DNA from: Patescibacteria group bacterium
GTDB taxonomy: Bacteria > Patescibacteriota > Microgenomatia > UBA1400 > PJMF01
DNA: 44,636 bases
Reading direction: 5' to 3'
Assembly: GCA_018816385.1 (NCBI GenBank)
Contig: JAHIVK010000054.1
Location: forward strand, 1-44,636
A program made the position numbers and the translations under genes. Shown here in pieces: positions 8,045 through 18,162 of this stretch. Within the stretch, counting starts at the first letter, position 1; each line of letters begins with the position of its first letter. The notes beneath the pieces are model-generated. The model did not search any database. It was not told where the DNA came from and saw only the letters and a list, made by a program, of their open reading frames with translations.

Positions 8045-11000
8045 TTATGTGGCTTTTTCTATGATGAAAAAATTATCGAAAGATGTCCAAGAAGGTTCAG
8101 CCACGTCAATACTACCCCCGAGTGAATCATAGTATTTTTTTAGTTTGAGATTACTTTCGTTGATAAAATATTCTCCCGAAATTGGTTTTATATGATACCC
8201 TCTTGATTCAAGTACCTTGAGAACATCAGCTCTAGCAGTGAATCGATGCGTATTAAATATGATTGATAATTCCGGAGTATTTAATATCCTGTCGACCATA
8301 TGCAAAATCATTTCGCTGGAAAAATGCTCGCTAAAGTTTTGATACTGTGGATTCACATATTCGCGATCAATCAAGATTGCTAATCTTGGTTGATTGTCCC
8401 CTGAGAGTCGAACTTGAGAAAGTTCAACGAAACTTCTTGCCAATCTATTTCTTTCGCCATGTCTGATTTCAAAAATATCAATCATTTCATTAGAGCCATC
8501 CAATAAACGAGAGTAAGCTGCATGATTGTGGCCAGTTGGTTCTGTTAATCTTTGACAACTCAAAGTGATATCGGGTGCTCTTGCCAGATTTCTAAATGCG
8601 ACTGTCGTCTCGGTTTCAAAGACAGTTTGTCCCGAGACACTTTCTTCACTCATAGTACTTTTTAATTTATCTAAATCAGATAAAACTTCTTCTTCCAATG
8701 CTCTTGTGTTTGCATCTGTTGACCTTCTTTCGGGATCTATTATTCCCAACCTTTTCAAAGCACTAAAAAATTCTCCAACAAGCTTGTCAATTTCATTGAG
8801 ATAATCTCGTTGGGCTTTGAACTTATCTTCACTGATTGTTCCCAATTTATACAGTGCTTTTAATATAACCGATATTCCCTGATATGTTCCCAGACTTTTT
8901 CCTAATTTTCCCTTTTCTTCCCTTGGTGTTTCAGGATTTTTAAGTTTAGTTTGCGCATCTTTAATAAATGTCATGACTGCTCGATATATATTCGGTAAAT
9001 CTTGGCGTATCACTCCTTCTAAAGTCATCAAGTACCGCTTATATATCTTAAGCTGTTCAGCTTCTGAGTCACTAGCATTTTCCTTTTCAATTCTCGCTTC
9101 AAGCTCTTTGATTTTTGCGGAAAATAGTTCTCTCAGGTGAATAGACAAATCCGACTGGACAATATCTTTGATTCTCTTGAGACGATGTGTGGTAGATTCT
9201 TCAGACGTAATGACATTGCCATTGACACGCAATCTTCTTCTTGGAGTTAAATCAAGCCAAGTTCGCATGACCCTACTTCTGACTTCTGGAGGGATGCCTT
9301 CAAATATCCTATTAAATTGATGTTCAGAAAGTTCAGCTCGTTTTTCTAAATAAGCTTGAGGATTACGCTCCAAATTCAGTTCAAGTGATTGTCTGATCGC
9401 ATCCATTAATATGCCAAATTGCGGACTTTGGCTTGAAAAACTCTGCCCAAATATTCCTACAGCCCGACAATTAATTTCAAGTATGTCATCGAACTCCCTA
9501 TCTGCTTTTGCCAGTTCTATTAATTCATTTTGTTTTGTAGCTAACTTCTCTTGTTCCAAATCAGAATATATGACAGGAATGGCCAGATCGACCATCATGC
9601 TGGTTAAAATTTCATTAGCTTCTTGAAAATTGGCTGACTGAAGCAATTGATTTTGCCAATCCGTAATTTGCGCGACTGCCGCGATTCTGGCATTGATGAG
9701 ATATTTTAGGGCTAATCGATCCAATTCCGTGGCTTTTTGTGAAATAGAAAATATTTTTGTAAGTACTTCATCTGGAATTTCACCATTCAAGATACTCTTA
9801 TTAAATTGGCCAATTCTATTGTGAGCATCTCTGATATTGGAAAAATAGTCATCTGAAAAAAGTTTTTTGGCATGGTTATATAGTTGAACATCGGCGCTCA
9901 ATGCCACAAACAATTTGAAATTATTTTCTGGCATTAAATCTTCTTCTTTGAGTGAATTTCTTGCTTCTTTGAGTTTCTCTTCTATTCCTGGAAATTGTGC
10001 TAATTGGGCGTAATATTGAAATAGATTGGGATTAAAAGTGAAGCCAAGATTATCTCGTAGAATATCTAATACTTGAAAAATATGATCGCGATCAGGAGAT
10101 TCCGTAAGACTTTTCAGAAGTTTAATGTGGTGAAAATTAAATTTGTAGTTATAGCTTGCCAGTCGAGTAATCACGTCTTTATTATCTTTAATGAAGATGG
10201 CAGCTGGAATTGATCCGATATTGAACTTTGCCGAAGGTTGGTCAATAAATTGATTATAAACTTGGACTGCGTCTATTAATTGTTCTTTTGTATAACCACT
10301 CTCAATAAAGGTTGTCAGTTCATGACTATCACTAATTGTTAAACTGTACTTTATCACTTCTCTTAAAATTACAACTGCTGTGGGCAACTGATCAATAACT
10401 GGTTCAAGCTGTAATAAAAAAGGCAAGTCTGTTATTTTAAAGACATACGGACCAATGTCTCTTTCGTCTTGAAAATAAGAGTCATCACTGGCTTGAACTT
10501 GACTTACTGTAGAAAGAAGTTTTGGCAAACTTTCCATGTGTGGTATCAGATGCGAAAGGTTTTTTATGTCATCGGCTCGAAATTTATATCCATGAATAAC
10601 TAAAAGATCAAGGTAACCTTCATGACTTGCTGATAATTGAAGCAATGGCATTAAGTCACTATTTTGAAAAGCATAGTGATATGTTTGTTGTAGTTTGCCA
10701 ATGAAATCATGAAAATCAACCGGAGTGTTGACAATAATTTTAATGTCCTTTAACTGAAGATTATGATAACCAAAGTTTTCACTAAGTATTTTAAATACTT
10801 CTTGCGTTTGTTTGGAAAATAACTTTGTTTTTAAGGCATCATCTTGAGATAACGCATCAAGTAATGTTTGTTGGTCTTTGATTTCGAACTTAGCAAAAAT
10901 TGGATAAAAATTAAATTGATCTATTAGACTGACCATTAATTCTCGACGGGGATGATCTATATTTAAGATCCGTTTGATATCAGGCAGACATATTTTATTT

Positions 11001-13036
11001 GATTGGACTTTCTTGATAAAATCTGAATTTTCTGGATTAAATAACTGCTGTTGTAGCTCTTTATCATCAAATATTTCCAGTAAATTAATTATTTCTTTGG
11101 CATCGACTTGCCACCCGAATTCTTGCATCAATCTGATTGTTAAAGCTTTCAATTCTGGAGACTCTAATTTACTTAAAGCAGTTGGGTCATTGGCAATAGT
11201 TTCAAAGGTTTCTACGTTTGGTAACATGAAAGAATCTGATAAATTGCAACCAATGCTCTCCATAGCGTTGATTATTGAAACCATATTGGGGTGATTCCCT
11301 AATTGAATGTAGAATTCTGGATTAAATGCATTAAAATTACCTCCTAATGCCCTGATGACTACTGTTGTGGAATCCCGTATAAAATTTTGACGGATTGTCG
11401 GATTCACAAATATCTCTGCTATATGACTTTTTCCCTCATAATAAAGATCAAAATTACTGGGTTTATATCCAGCTTTAGTTTTAAGAATCTCCAGAAATTT
11501 GAGGAAATCCTCATCAGTAAATATTTCCATTACATCGTGATTAGAGACCATTGAAGATAGAGTCTTCAAGTCAATGCTAAATTTCTCGATGTCTTGATAT
11601 ATTCTTTGTAAAGACTTTAAAATATAAATAGCACTTTTGCCCTTTGCTAGATCTTCTCCAAATAATTCGTTGAGATTGGATAATTCATCCACAGTTATGG
11701 GAGAACCTCTTATTTCTGCTAATAATTCAACAAACTCTCGGCTTTGAGTATCGCTCAAAAATTTTTGGATATGAGGTTGACTTAATACTTCCTGCAAATA
11801 TTGCACAGCTTCTTGTCGTACTTCTTGAGGTTTTTGCTCGGCTTCGTAACTGTCAAATAATGTTCCTAATGTGGGTTTGCCACCTAAGTAATCGTATTTG
11901 CTAGCATATCCAAGAGATACGCCAGAACGATAGAGGTCAACTATAAGTTTTAATATACCCGCTTGGTCAAGAGCTATTATATTTTCAAATATAGGTATGT
12001 TGCGTTTATAATTTGATGGTAAAATAACAAACTTACTTAAATAAGCAACAAATTCTAAGTAATTTGGGTTATTTAGAATTATTTGGAGTTGTCCAATTTC
12101 TGCAACACTTACTTGTATATTTAAGGCAGTAGACAGAGTATTTATTTTTTGGACCAAGTCTAGTGAAAATACTGTATCAAGATCGGGGTTTTGGGCAAGC
12201 TGAGTGAGAAATTCTATTTGTCCAACCTCAACAACTTTGCCATACGTAGCATTTTTCTGCGAGAACCAATCATTACCCCACCAAGATATATTTTGTGCAA
12301 GTTCGAGGACCCCTTTTGCATGGGGTGCAGAAAAAAATTCTTCCAGTTTTGCCATATAGTCAGGCGACTTCAACATGTAATCGCTAAACCAAAAACCAAT
12401 TTTGACCAATCCTTCAGCCAGTTCAACAGGGTGATTATTGGTAGAAATGAGGCCTTTGATGAGCTCGATATGCTTTTGTTCAAGTTTCAAAGGTACACTT
12501 CGATCAAGAGATAATTTGGCATGCTTACCAGTTTGATTTTCATCAATGTGGTAAATTTCTCCCTGCCAACCTTTTTTTTTCCACTCTTTCAGTATTCGCC
12601 TCTTTTGTTCATCTTTGAGACCCTTTGGTACTTCAACCTGTTTGTGCTGATATTCGTAAACTGTAGATTCAAAGTAATCTGCCAGTTCCAGAAAACGGTT
12701 TAAATCTTTTATGCCTTCAAGTCGAGCTTGGACAAGTAGTATCTGTCTATGGATTTTATCTGAAATTGATCGTGGTCTTTCTTGTGGCTTCTCAATTTTA
12801 GAAACTGGTTTTTCTATACTAGTAGCGGTTTTTTCTATAACCTCCCAGGTTTTTTGACTTTGTTGAGTTTGTTCAACCTGATGACGAGCCACCTCTGCTT
12901 GATAAAAGCTCTCTATATCGATAAACCTGCGTTGTTGAAGAACAGGTTCCTGAGGAAGAACCTCTGGAGTGACCACTGGTCTTGGTTCCTGTTTAATCAA
13001 TAATTCTTGTTTTTGGGGAACTTCAACATCTATCAT
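8045..13036 (-). CDS. Giant helical-repeat protein of unknown function (1663 aa)
   Basis: This is the largest gene in the window. Residues 1-110 are rich in P, Q, E and V and probably disordered. Residues ~170-1000 contain many degenerate ~60-70 residue units of amphipathic helices, with recurrent patterns like GYKFRADDIKNL and NYKFNFHHIKLL, suggesting an alpha-solenoid. Residues ~1100-1450 are charged and helical. The last ~190 residues look globular, with LSCQRLTEPTGHNHAAYSRL, a small Arg/Asp-rich section (IFEIRHGERNRLARSF) and RLAILIDREYVNPQYQ. No signal peptide or membrane segment is visible, so it is probably cytoplasmic. I do not recognise the C-terminal domain; its lone Cys and His residues could be catalytic. 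Start is ATG. Confidence 0.8.
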   Translation of the reverse strand: MIDVEVPQKQELLIKQEPRPVVTPEVLPQEPVLQQRRFIDIESFYQAEVARHQVEQTQQSQKTWEVIEKTATSIEKPVSKIEKPQERPRSISDKIHRQILLVQARLEGIKDLNRFLELADYFESTVYEYQHKQVEVPKGLKDEQKRRILKEWKKKGWQGEIYHIDENQTGKHAKLSLDRSVPLKLEQKHIELIKGLISTNNHPVELAEGLVKIGFWFSDYMLKSPDYMAKLEEFFSAPHAKGVLELAQNISWWGNDWFSQKNATYGKVVEVGQIEFLTQLAQNPDLDTVFSLDLVQKINTLSTALNIQVSVAEIGQLQIILNNPNYLEFVAYLSKFVILPSNYKRNIPIFENIIALDQAGILKLIVDLYRSGVSLGYASKYDYLGGKPTLGTLFDSYEAEQKPQEVRQEAVQYLQEVLSQPHIQKFLSDTQSREFVELLAEIRGSPITVDELSNLNELFGEDLAKGKSAIYILKSLQRIYQDIEKFSIDLKTLSSMVSNHDVMEIFTDEDFLKFLEILKTKAGYKPSNFDLYYEGKSHIAEIFVNPTIRQNFIRDSTTVVIRALGGNFNAFNPEFYIQLGNHPNMVSIINAMESIGCNLSDSFMLPNVETFETIANDPTALSKLESPELKALTIRLMQEFGWQVDAKEIINLLEIFDDKELQQQLFNPENSDFIKKVQSNKICLPDIKRILNIDHPRRELMVSLIDQFNFYPIFAKFEIKDQQTLLDALSQDDALKTKLFSKQTQEVFKILSENFGYHNLQLKDIKIIVNTPVDFHDFIGKLQQTYHYAFQNSDLMPLLQLSASHEGYLDLLVIHGYKFRADDIKNLSHLIPHMESLPKLLSTVSQVQASDDSYFQDERDIGPYVFKITDLPFLLQLEPVIDQLPTAVVILREVIKYSLTISDSHELTTFIESGYTKEQLIDAVQVYNQFIDQPSAKFNIGSIPAAIFIKDNKDVITRLASYNYKFNFHHIKLLKSLTESPDRDHIFQVLDILRDNLGFTFNPNLFQYYAQLAQFPGIEEKLKEARNSLKEEDLMPENNFKLFVALSADVQLYNHAKKLFSDDYFSNIRDAHNRIGQFNKSILNGEIPDEVLTKIFSISQKATELDRLALKYLINARIAAVAQITDWQNQLLQSANFQEANEILTSMMVDLAIPVIYSDLEQEKLATKQNELIELAKADREFDDILEINCRAVGIFGQSFSSQSPQFGILMDAIRQSLELNLERNPQAYLEKRAELSEHQFNRIFEGIPPEVRSRVMRTWLDLTPRRRLRVNGNVITSEESTTHRLKRIKDIVQSDLSIHLRELFSAKIKELEARIEKENASDSEAEQLKIYKRYLMTLEGVIRQDLPNIYRAVMTFIKDAQTKLKNPETPREEKGKLGKSLGTYQGISVILKALYKLGTISEDKFKAQRDYLNEIDKLVGEFFSALKRLGIIDPERRSTDANTRALEEEVLSDLDKLKSTMSEESVSGQTVFETETTVAFRNLARAPDITLSCQRLTEPTGHNHAAYSRLLDGSNEMIDIFEIRHGERNRLARSFVELSQVRLSGDNQPRLAILIDREYVNPQYQNFSEHFSSEMILHMVDRILNTPELSIIFNTHRFTARADVLKVLESRGYHIKPISGEYFINESNLKLKKYYDSLGGSIDVAEPSWTSFDNFFIIEKAT

Positions 13037-13121
13037 ATTTATTTATCCATAACTAGCATACAAAAATTTGGAACATTAATAAAGATTCAGTGTCTAGCAG
13101 ACGTAGGATGCTGAGTACATT

Positions 13122-16046
13122 TTAACTGCGGTGAGCAGAGGCGTTAATCAAACCGCACTTCTTGTACTTCAATCCCGACCCGCAGGGACAGGGATCATTG
13201 CGGCCAATTTTGGCCTGCTTTTCGCCCGGTTCGGGCCGGCGGGCGGTAGCTCCTTTGGCTCCAGCCAAGGCTGAAGCAAAATCACCTTTTGAGGCAGAGG
13301 TTTTTTGAGGTGCCGGTTGAGGTAAACTGGCATCAGCTACCTCTTTGGTCAATTCTTCGTGAATATCATCTTTATGAGCCACCATTTGGGCTGGTGCTGG
13401 TTGGCGCATGGGAGCTTGATTCAGTTGGACTCTAAACATCCGACTGGCAATAGTTGATTCGGTCGTGCCCAGTAGGGTCTCAAACATGGCAAAAGCTTCT
13501 TTTTTATATTCAGACAAGACAGTTTGTTTATCGCCCCTCAGCCAAATGCCTTGTCTGAGTGAATCCATAGCATCCAGGTGGTCCATCCACTGCTGATCAA
13601 TAGTAGAGATGGTGACGACTCTTTCCAGCATCCGCATCTGCTCTTCGCCTATGGTTTGTTCTCTAGCCCCGTAGGTTTGTTGGGCTAAAGTCACCAATTT
13701 GTCGGTGATGGAATCGATATCATCAACTTTTTTTAAGTCTTCAGCTAAGCGTTGTTGTGAAGTCTGATCAAAAGGAATCAGTTTGGTGAACTCTTTGGCC
13801 AATGTGGCATACTCATTGTCTGTGTACTCATGAGGAGCGTGCAAACTGGTAATGGATTTAACTTCATCCTCGATATAGCCCAAAATTTGATCTTTAAGAC
13901 TGGTCTGAGTTTCTGATGTGGTTTGGCTGGCTTGTTCCAGCAATCGTCTGCGCCGGGCATAAATAATATCTCGTTGTTTATTCATCACATCGTCAAACTC
14001 CACTAACCGTTTTCTTTGATCAAAGAAAAATCCTTCAACTTTAACTTGAGCTGACTCAATGGATTTACCCACCATGCCGTGTTCAATGGGTTGGGTCTCA
14101 TCAATTTTAAGGAAATCCATAAGTTTGGAGATTTGTTCTCCGCCAAAAATGCGCATAATTTCATCTTCCAGTGAGATGAAAAATTGGGAAGCGCCCGGAT
14201 CACCCTGCCGGCCAGATCGGCCTCTGAGCTGATTATCGATTCGGCGAGATTCGTGACGCTCTGTACCCAAAATAAACAGTCCGCCAGTTTCCACCACTGC
14301 ATCATGATCGGTCTGCCACTTGGTCAAAGCTGTGGCGTATTCAGCTAATTTGTAGTTAGCAGGATTAACTGAGGGTGGCAGTTTGACACCAGCTGGAATA
14401 TTAACTTTTTTAAGTGATTTGGTGAGAGTTTTTTTGCGATAATCTTTAAGTTCCGGTTTGGCTCCTCCCAGCACAATGTCCACTCCTCGACCGGCAATGT
14501 TGGTGGCCACGGTGATAGCGCCTTTTTTACCCGCATCAGCAATAATAAAAGCCTCTTTTTCGTGATTCTTGGCGTTGAGAGTTTGGTGAGTGATTTTTTT
14601 GCGATCCAAGAAATCGGCCACAATTTGGTTGTGATTAATCGATCTGGTACCAATTAAAATTGGCTGACCTGTGGCGTGAAGCTCTTCGATCTTTCTGACA
14701 ATGGCAGAGTATTTGGCGGTAGTAGTCTTGTAGACAATGTCCAGCTTGTCCTGGCGAATAACCAGTTGATTAGTGGGGATGACAATCACATCAGTTTCAT
14801 AGATTTTTCTAAACTCTTCTGCCTCGGTTTGGGCGGTGCCCGTCATACCAGACAGTTTTAAGTAAAGACGGAAGTAATTTTGAATAGAAATAGTGGCTAA
14901 GGTTCTTGATTCCTGCTGAATTGGCACATCCTCTTTGGCTTCAATCGCCTGATGCAAACCCTCACTGTAGCGACGGCCATACATCAGGCGCCCCGTGTGT
15001 TCATCCACAATGATAACTTGCTTATCGCGCACAATGTAATCTTTATCTCTGGTGAAAATGGTTCGAGCTTTGAGGGCGCTCTCTACATGATGGATAACGT
15101 CAAAACTTTCTTCGTAAAGATTTTTGACACCTAGTTTTTGTTCCAGACGTTTAACTCCCAGGTCGGTTAAAGTCACCGAACGGGCTTTTTCATCAACTTT
15201 GTAATCTGCTTCTTTGGCCAAAGAAGTCACCATTTTGGCATACTGATAGTATTTGTCTGTCGGGTCGCTATCTGGGGCGGAAATAATTAAAGGAGTCCTG
15301 GCTTCGTCAATTAGAATTGAGTCAGCCTCATCCACAATGGCAAAGTGATGGGCATTTTCCTGGCGTTGGACCATCTGATCCAAGCTTTGGACCATGTTGT
15401 CCCTTAGGTAATCAAAGCCAAACTCATTGTTGGTGCCGTAGGTAATATCGGCTGAATAGGCTTGTTGGCGGGTGGTAGGCTCAAAGTGTTCCAGGCGCTC
15501 ATCTCCTCGATCCTGGGAATCTATGTCTGGATTATAAAACTTAGCTTGGTCATGAGTGATAACAGCTACTTTTAAGTCTAGGAAATGATAAATAGGTCCC
15601 ATCCAACCTGTGCCGGTTTCTGCTAGATAATCATTGACCGTTACCAGATGAGCGCCCTTACCCAGTAGGGAATTGAGGTATAGAGGCATAGTCACAGTTA
15701 AAGTTTTACCTTCTCCAGTTTTTTGTTCAGTAATGGTGCCATTATGTAAAGCAATAGCCGCCAGAATTTGGACATCAAAATGGCGTAAACCAATCACCCT
15801 TCGGGAAACTTCGCGGACAGTGGCAAACGCCTCTGGCAAAATCTGATTCAGAATATCTGTTTCGGCTTGATGCTGTTCTCTGCCTTGCTTAATCAGTTCG
15901 CGGAAAAGTTTGGTTTGACCTGACAATTTAGTATCACTCAAACCCTTGAATTTTGGTTCTAAAGTATTGACTTGATCGACAATTTTCTGGTAGCGATCCA
16001 GGGCTTTTTTGTTCTCGTCAAACAGGTTTTTGAATAGGCCTAACAT
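13122..16046 (-). CDS. secA: Preprotein translocase ATPase SecA
   Basis: Motor of the Sec secretion system. Walker A is TGEGKT (residues ~110-115), and the DEAD motif is in IVDEADSILIDEARTPLI. The helicase C-terminal motifs ITVATNIAGRGVDIVLGG and QLRGRSGRQGDPG follow. The C-terminus keeps the zinc motif DPCPCGSGLKYKKCGL, in which the usual final His next to the last Cys is Gly. About 974 aa, slightly long. The ORF track begins at a TTG; I prefer the ATG at 16046, giving MLGLFKNLFDEN. A TGCCATAAT extended -10 box ends 8 nt before this ATG. A REP-like repeat separates it from serS. Confidence 0.96.
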   Translation of the reverse strand: MLGLFKNLFDENKKALDRYQKIVDQVNTLEPKFKGLSDTKLSGQTKLFRELIKQGREQHQAETDILNQILPEAFATVREVSRRVIGLRHFDVQILAAIALHNGTITEQKTGEGKTLTVTMPLYLNSLLGKGAHLVTVNDYLAETGTGWMGPIYHFLDLKVAVITHDQAKFYNPDIDSQDRGDERLEHFEPTTRQQAYSADITYGTNNEFGFDYLRDNMVQSLDQMVQRQENAHHFAIVDEADSILIDEARTPLIISAPDSDPTDKYYQYAKMVTSLAKEADYKVDEKARSVTLTDLGVKRLEQKLGVKNLYEESFDVIHHVESALKARTIFTRDKDYIVRDKQVIIVDEHTGRLMYGRRYSEGLHQAIEAKEDVPIQQESRTLATISIQNYFRLYLKLSGMTGTAQTEAEEFRKIYETDVIVIPTNQLVIRQDKLDIVYKTTTAKYSAIVRKIEELHATGQPILIGTRSINHNQIVADFLDRKKITHQTLNAKNHEKEAFIIADAGKKGAITVATNIAGRGVDIVLGGAKPELKDYRKKTLTKSLKKVNIPAGVKLPPSVNPANYKLAEYATALTKWQTDHDAVVETGGLFILGTERHESRRIDNQLRGRSGRQGDPGASQFFISLEDEIMRIFGGEQISKLMDFLKIDETQPIEHGMVGKSIESAQVKVEGFFFDQRKRLVEFDDVMNKQRDIIYARRRRLLEQASQTTSETQTSLKDQILGYIEDEVKSITSLHAPHEYTDNEYATLAKEFTKLIPFDQTSQQRLAEDLKKVDDIDSITDKLVTLAQQTYGAREQTIGEEQMRMLERVVTISTIDQQWMDHLDAMDSLRQGIWLRGDKQTVLSEYKKEAFAMFETLLGTTESTIASRMFRVQLNQAPMRQPAPAQMVAHKDDIHEELTKEVADASLPQPAPQKTSASKGDFASALAGAKGATARRPEPGEKQAKIGRNDPCPCGSGLKYKKCGLINASAHRS

Positions 16047-16054
16047 GGAGGGCA

Positions 16055-16063
16055 ATTATGGCA
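16055..16063 (-). promoter_or_regulatory. Extended -10 promoter, near-leaderless, for secA
   Basis: Minus strand TGCCATAAT, 8 nt before the ATG at 16046. There is no Shine-Dalgarno between them (TGCCCTCC). The spacing predicts transcription starting at or next to the start codon. Confidence 0.5.
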
Positions 16064-16099
16064 GAAAAAGGTCATTTTGGGGAGGGGAAAAAGGGGTTT

Positions 16100-16214
16100 G
16101 TCATCCTCGCGCCTTTTTGTCATCCTCGCGCCTTTTTGTCATCCTCGCGCCAGCGGGGATCCAGGGGCGCAGTTGTCAATCCTGGATTCCCCCCGCCTGG
16201 GCGAGGAGAATGAC
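16100..16214. repeat. REP/BIME-like palindromic repeat with 19-bp tandem amplification
   Basis: GTCATCCTCGCGCC occurs at 16100, 16119 and 16138, so a 19-bp unit with a T5 linker is in tandem. The last unit runs on as GCGGGGATCCAG. After ~20 bp an inverted partner follows, TGGATTCCCCCCGCCTG...GAGAATGAC. The two arms form a long GC-rich hairpin between serS and secA. Related units are at 32215-32507 and 43900-44000. Confidence 0.8.
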
Positions 16215-16232
16215 AACTAACGAAAAAAGTCT

Positions 16233-17486
16233 CTACATCAACTCTTGAATAATTCCTGGGATTTTGATTTGCCCGTCCTTGGTTTGCCAGTTCTCTGCGC
16301 ACGCCACTAACAGTCTGGGTGTAGCCACCATGGTGTTGTTGATGGTGTAGACGTACTTGGTGGTGCCATCTTGATCTCGATACTTAATGTTCAGCCTTCG
16401 AGCTTGAAAGTCATTAAAGTAACTAGCCGAGTGAGTTTCCCGATATTTATTTTGAGCTGGGAACCAAGTTTCAATGTCAAACTTGAGGCGTTGGCCAGCT
16501 CCCATGTCACCAGTACACATGTTAACCACTTGATAGGGTAAACCCAAGTCCACCAACATACTTTCGGCCAACTCCACCATTTGCCCGTGCCATTTTTTGG
16601 TTTCTGCTTCATCAGCTATGGTATAGACTACCTGTTCAACTTTATTAAACTGATGAACTCGGATAATGCCTTGGGTATCTTTGCCGTAGGTGCCCACCTC
16701 CCGTCTAAAGCAAGGTGATAAACCACACATCTTAATAGGTAGATCTTTGTAGGAAAGTGTTTCGCCCGTACAGTAGGCAGTTAGAGCCACTTCGGCGGTG
16801 CCAGTTAAAAATTGCCCATCTTGAGTTTGGTAGTGATCCGCTTTGCCCCAAGGAAAGAAGCCAGTGCCCTCAAGAGCCGGTTCGCCCACCAAAACCGGGA
16901 CTGACATAGGCGTAAATCCAGCTTTGATTAATAGTTTTAGTCCGTACTTGAGTAAAGCCTGTTCCAAAAGTAGACCATCACCTTTGAGAAAGTAAGATCT
17001 AAAGCCACCAATCTTGACTGCTCTTTTGACATCAAGCCAACCTAAGTTTTCCATTAATGTCTGATGAGCTTGGGGGGTAAAGTCAAACTTTGTTGGTTCG
17101 CCAACTGTTTTAATCACCTGATTGCCCGATTCATCCTTGCCAACTGGTACGCCTTGAGCTGGAGGATTGGGCATCTCCAACATCAACTTTTGGTAATTTG
17201 TTTGGATTTGAGTTAACTTGGGTTCTTCAATTTTGAGTTGGTCTTTAATTTGTTTGCCTTGGGCAATTTGATCAGCTTGAGGTTTTTGACCTTGAGCCAC
17301 TTGAGTTTTAATCTGGTCAACCAAAGTGTTGCTTTGTTGTCTTAAGTTATCAACCACTAGTTGTTGGGATCTTCTGGCTTCATCAGCCTTCAGCAGTAAA
17401 TCAACTACTTTGGCATCCAGCTGTTTATCTAGACAAGCTTGTTTAATCAAGTCGGTATTATCTCTGATGTAATTAATATCTAACAT
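16233..17486 (-). CDS. serS: Seryl-tRNA synthetase
   Basis: Class II synthetase for tRNA-Ser. The N-terminal arm is a long coiled coil (residues ~25-105). The core shows VGEPALEGTGFFPWG, the TAEVALTAYCTGETL loop, motif 2 in GLSPCFRREVGTYGKDTQG and motif 3 in INNTMVATPRLLVACAENWQ. The track ORF begins at TTG, but the ATG at 17486 gives the canonical start MLDINYIRDN and 417 aa. The stop lies ~19 bp from the REP repeat. Likely transcribed after the HD gene and lysS. Confidence 0.96.
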   Translation of the reverse strand: MLDINYIRDNTDLIKQACLDKQLDAKVVDLLLKADEARRSQQLVVDNLRQQSNTLVDQIKTQVAQGQKPQADQIAQGKQIKDQLKIEEPKLTQIQTNYQKLMLEMPNPPAQGVPVGKDESGNQVIKTVGEPTKFDFTPQAHQTLMENLGWLDVKRAVKIGGFRSYFLKGDGLLLEQALLKYGLKLLIKAGFTPMSVPVLVGEPALEGTGFFPWGKADHYQTQDGQFLTGTAEVALTAYCTGETLSYKDLPIKMCGLSPCFRREVGTYGKDTQGIIRVHQFNKVEQVVYTIADEAETKKWHGQMVELAESMLVDLGLPYQVVNMCTGDMGAGQRLKFDIETWFPAQNKYRETHSASYFNDFQARRLNIKYRDQDGTTKYVYTINNTMVATPRLLVACAENWQTKDGQIKIPGIIQELM

Positions 17487-17561
17487 AGTGGATTTTCTTG
17501 GCAATCAATAAATAGGTTGCTTGCGCTTCTCCAAATACATTATTTTTACGACAGGTCTATT

Positions 17562-18113
17562 TTACTCCTCCACTGGTTGGCTGTTAAAAACTTCTATCAA
17601 AAATGCTATATGAGAGTCTGGTTCAACTCCGATTAATTTAAAACCCTTTTGGATATCAGCTCGGCTAACTTTGGTGGCAAAACTCTTATCTTTGATTTTT
17701 TTCTTGACTGATTTGGGTTTCATATCGCCAAAACCACTGGGTCGCATTAAGGAAACCGCGTGCATTAAGCCGGAGAGTTCATCACAAGCAAACAAATATT
17801 TTTCCATTAGAGTCTGGGGTTCCCGACCGGTCAAACCAGGTGCGTGAGCAGACACGGCATCTTTAACTACCTGAGGATAATCTGCCAAAAGTTCTTTGAT
17901 GGCTTTGTGAGGGTGCTCATCTGGAAACATGTCGTAATCCAGGTCATGGAGTAAGCCCACTTGATACCACAATTCCTCATCTTCACCCAATTTTTGAGCA
18001 TAAGCTTGCATAGCCTGAGCCACCATTTCGCAGTGGTGAATCAGAGCTTGATTTTTAATAAACTCTTTGAGGAGCGTTGCTGTTTGTTGTCTGGTTGGTA
18101 AGTTATTTGTCAT
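17562..18113 (-). CDS. HD-domain hydrolase (HDIG type)
   Basis: This 183-aa metal-dependent phosphohydrolase has the HD signature: His in ALIHHCEMVAQAM, the HD pair in VGLLHDLDYDMFPDEHPH, a third His in VSAHAPG and the Asp in FACDELSGLM. These are the four metal ligands of the HD family. Substrates of such small HD proteins vary (nucleotides, RNA ends), so none is assigned. It lies 49 bp downstream of lysS and 75 bp upstream of serS on the same strand. A degenerate MITE-like end (TTACGACAGGTCTA) lies just past its stop. Confidence 0.85.
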   Translation of the reverse strand: MTNNLPTRQQTATLLKEFIKNQALIHHCEMVAQAMQAYAQKLGEDEELWYQVGLLHDLDYDMFPDEHPHKAIKELLADYPQVVKDAVSAHAPGLTGREPQTLMEKYLFACDELSGLMHAVSLMRPSGFGDMKPKSVKKKIKDKSFATKVSRADIQKGFKLIGVEPDSHIAFLIEVFNSQPVEE

Positions 18114-18162
18114 ATTGAGCTTTATTTATTGGCCATGGTCATCATTTTAACAGTTTTTATTT

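Noticed and set aside
6866-13036. Toxin-immunity or phage-defence operon
   Set aside because: The large helical protein next to a small protein is suggestive, but there is no nuclease, NTPase, toxin or secretion motif to support it.
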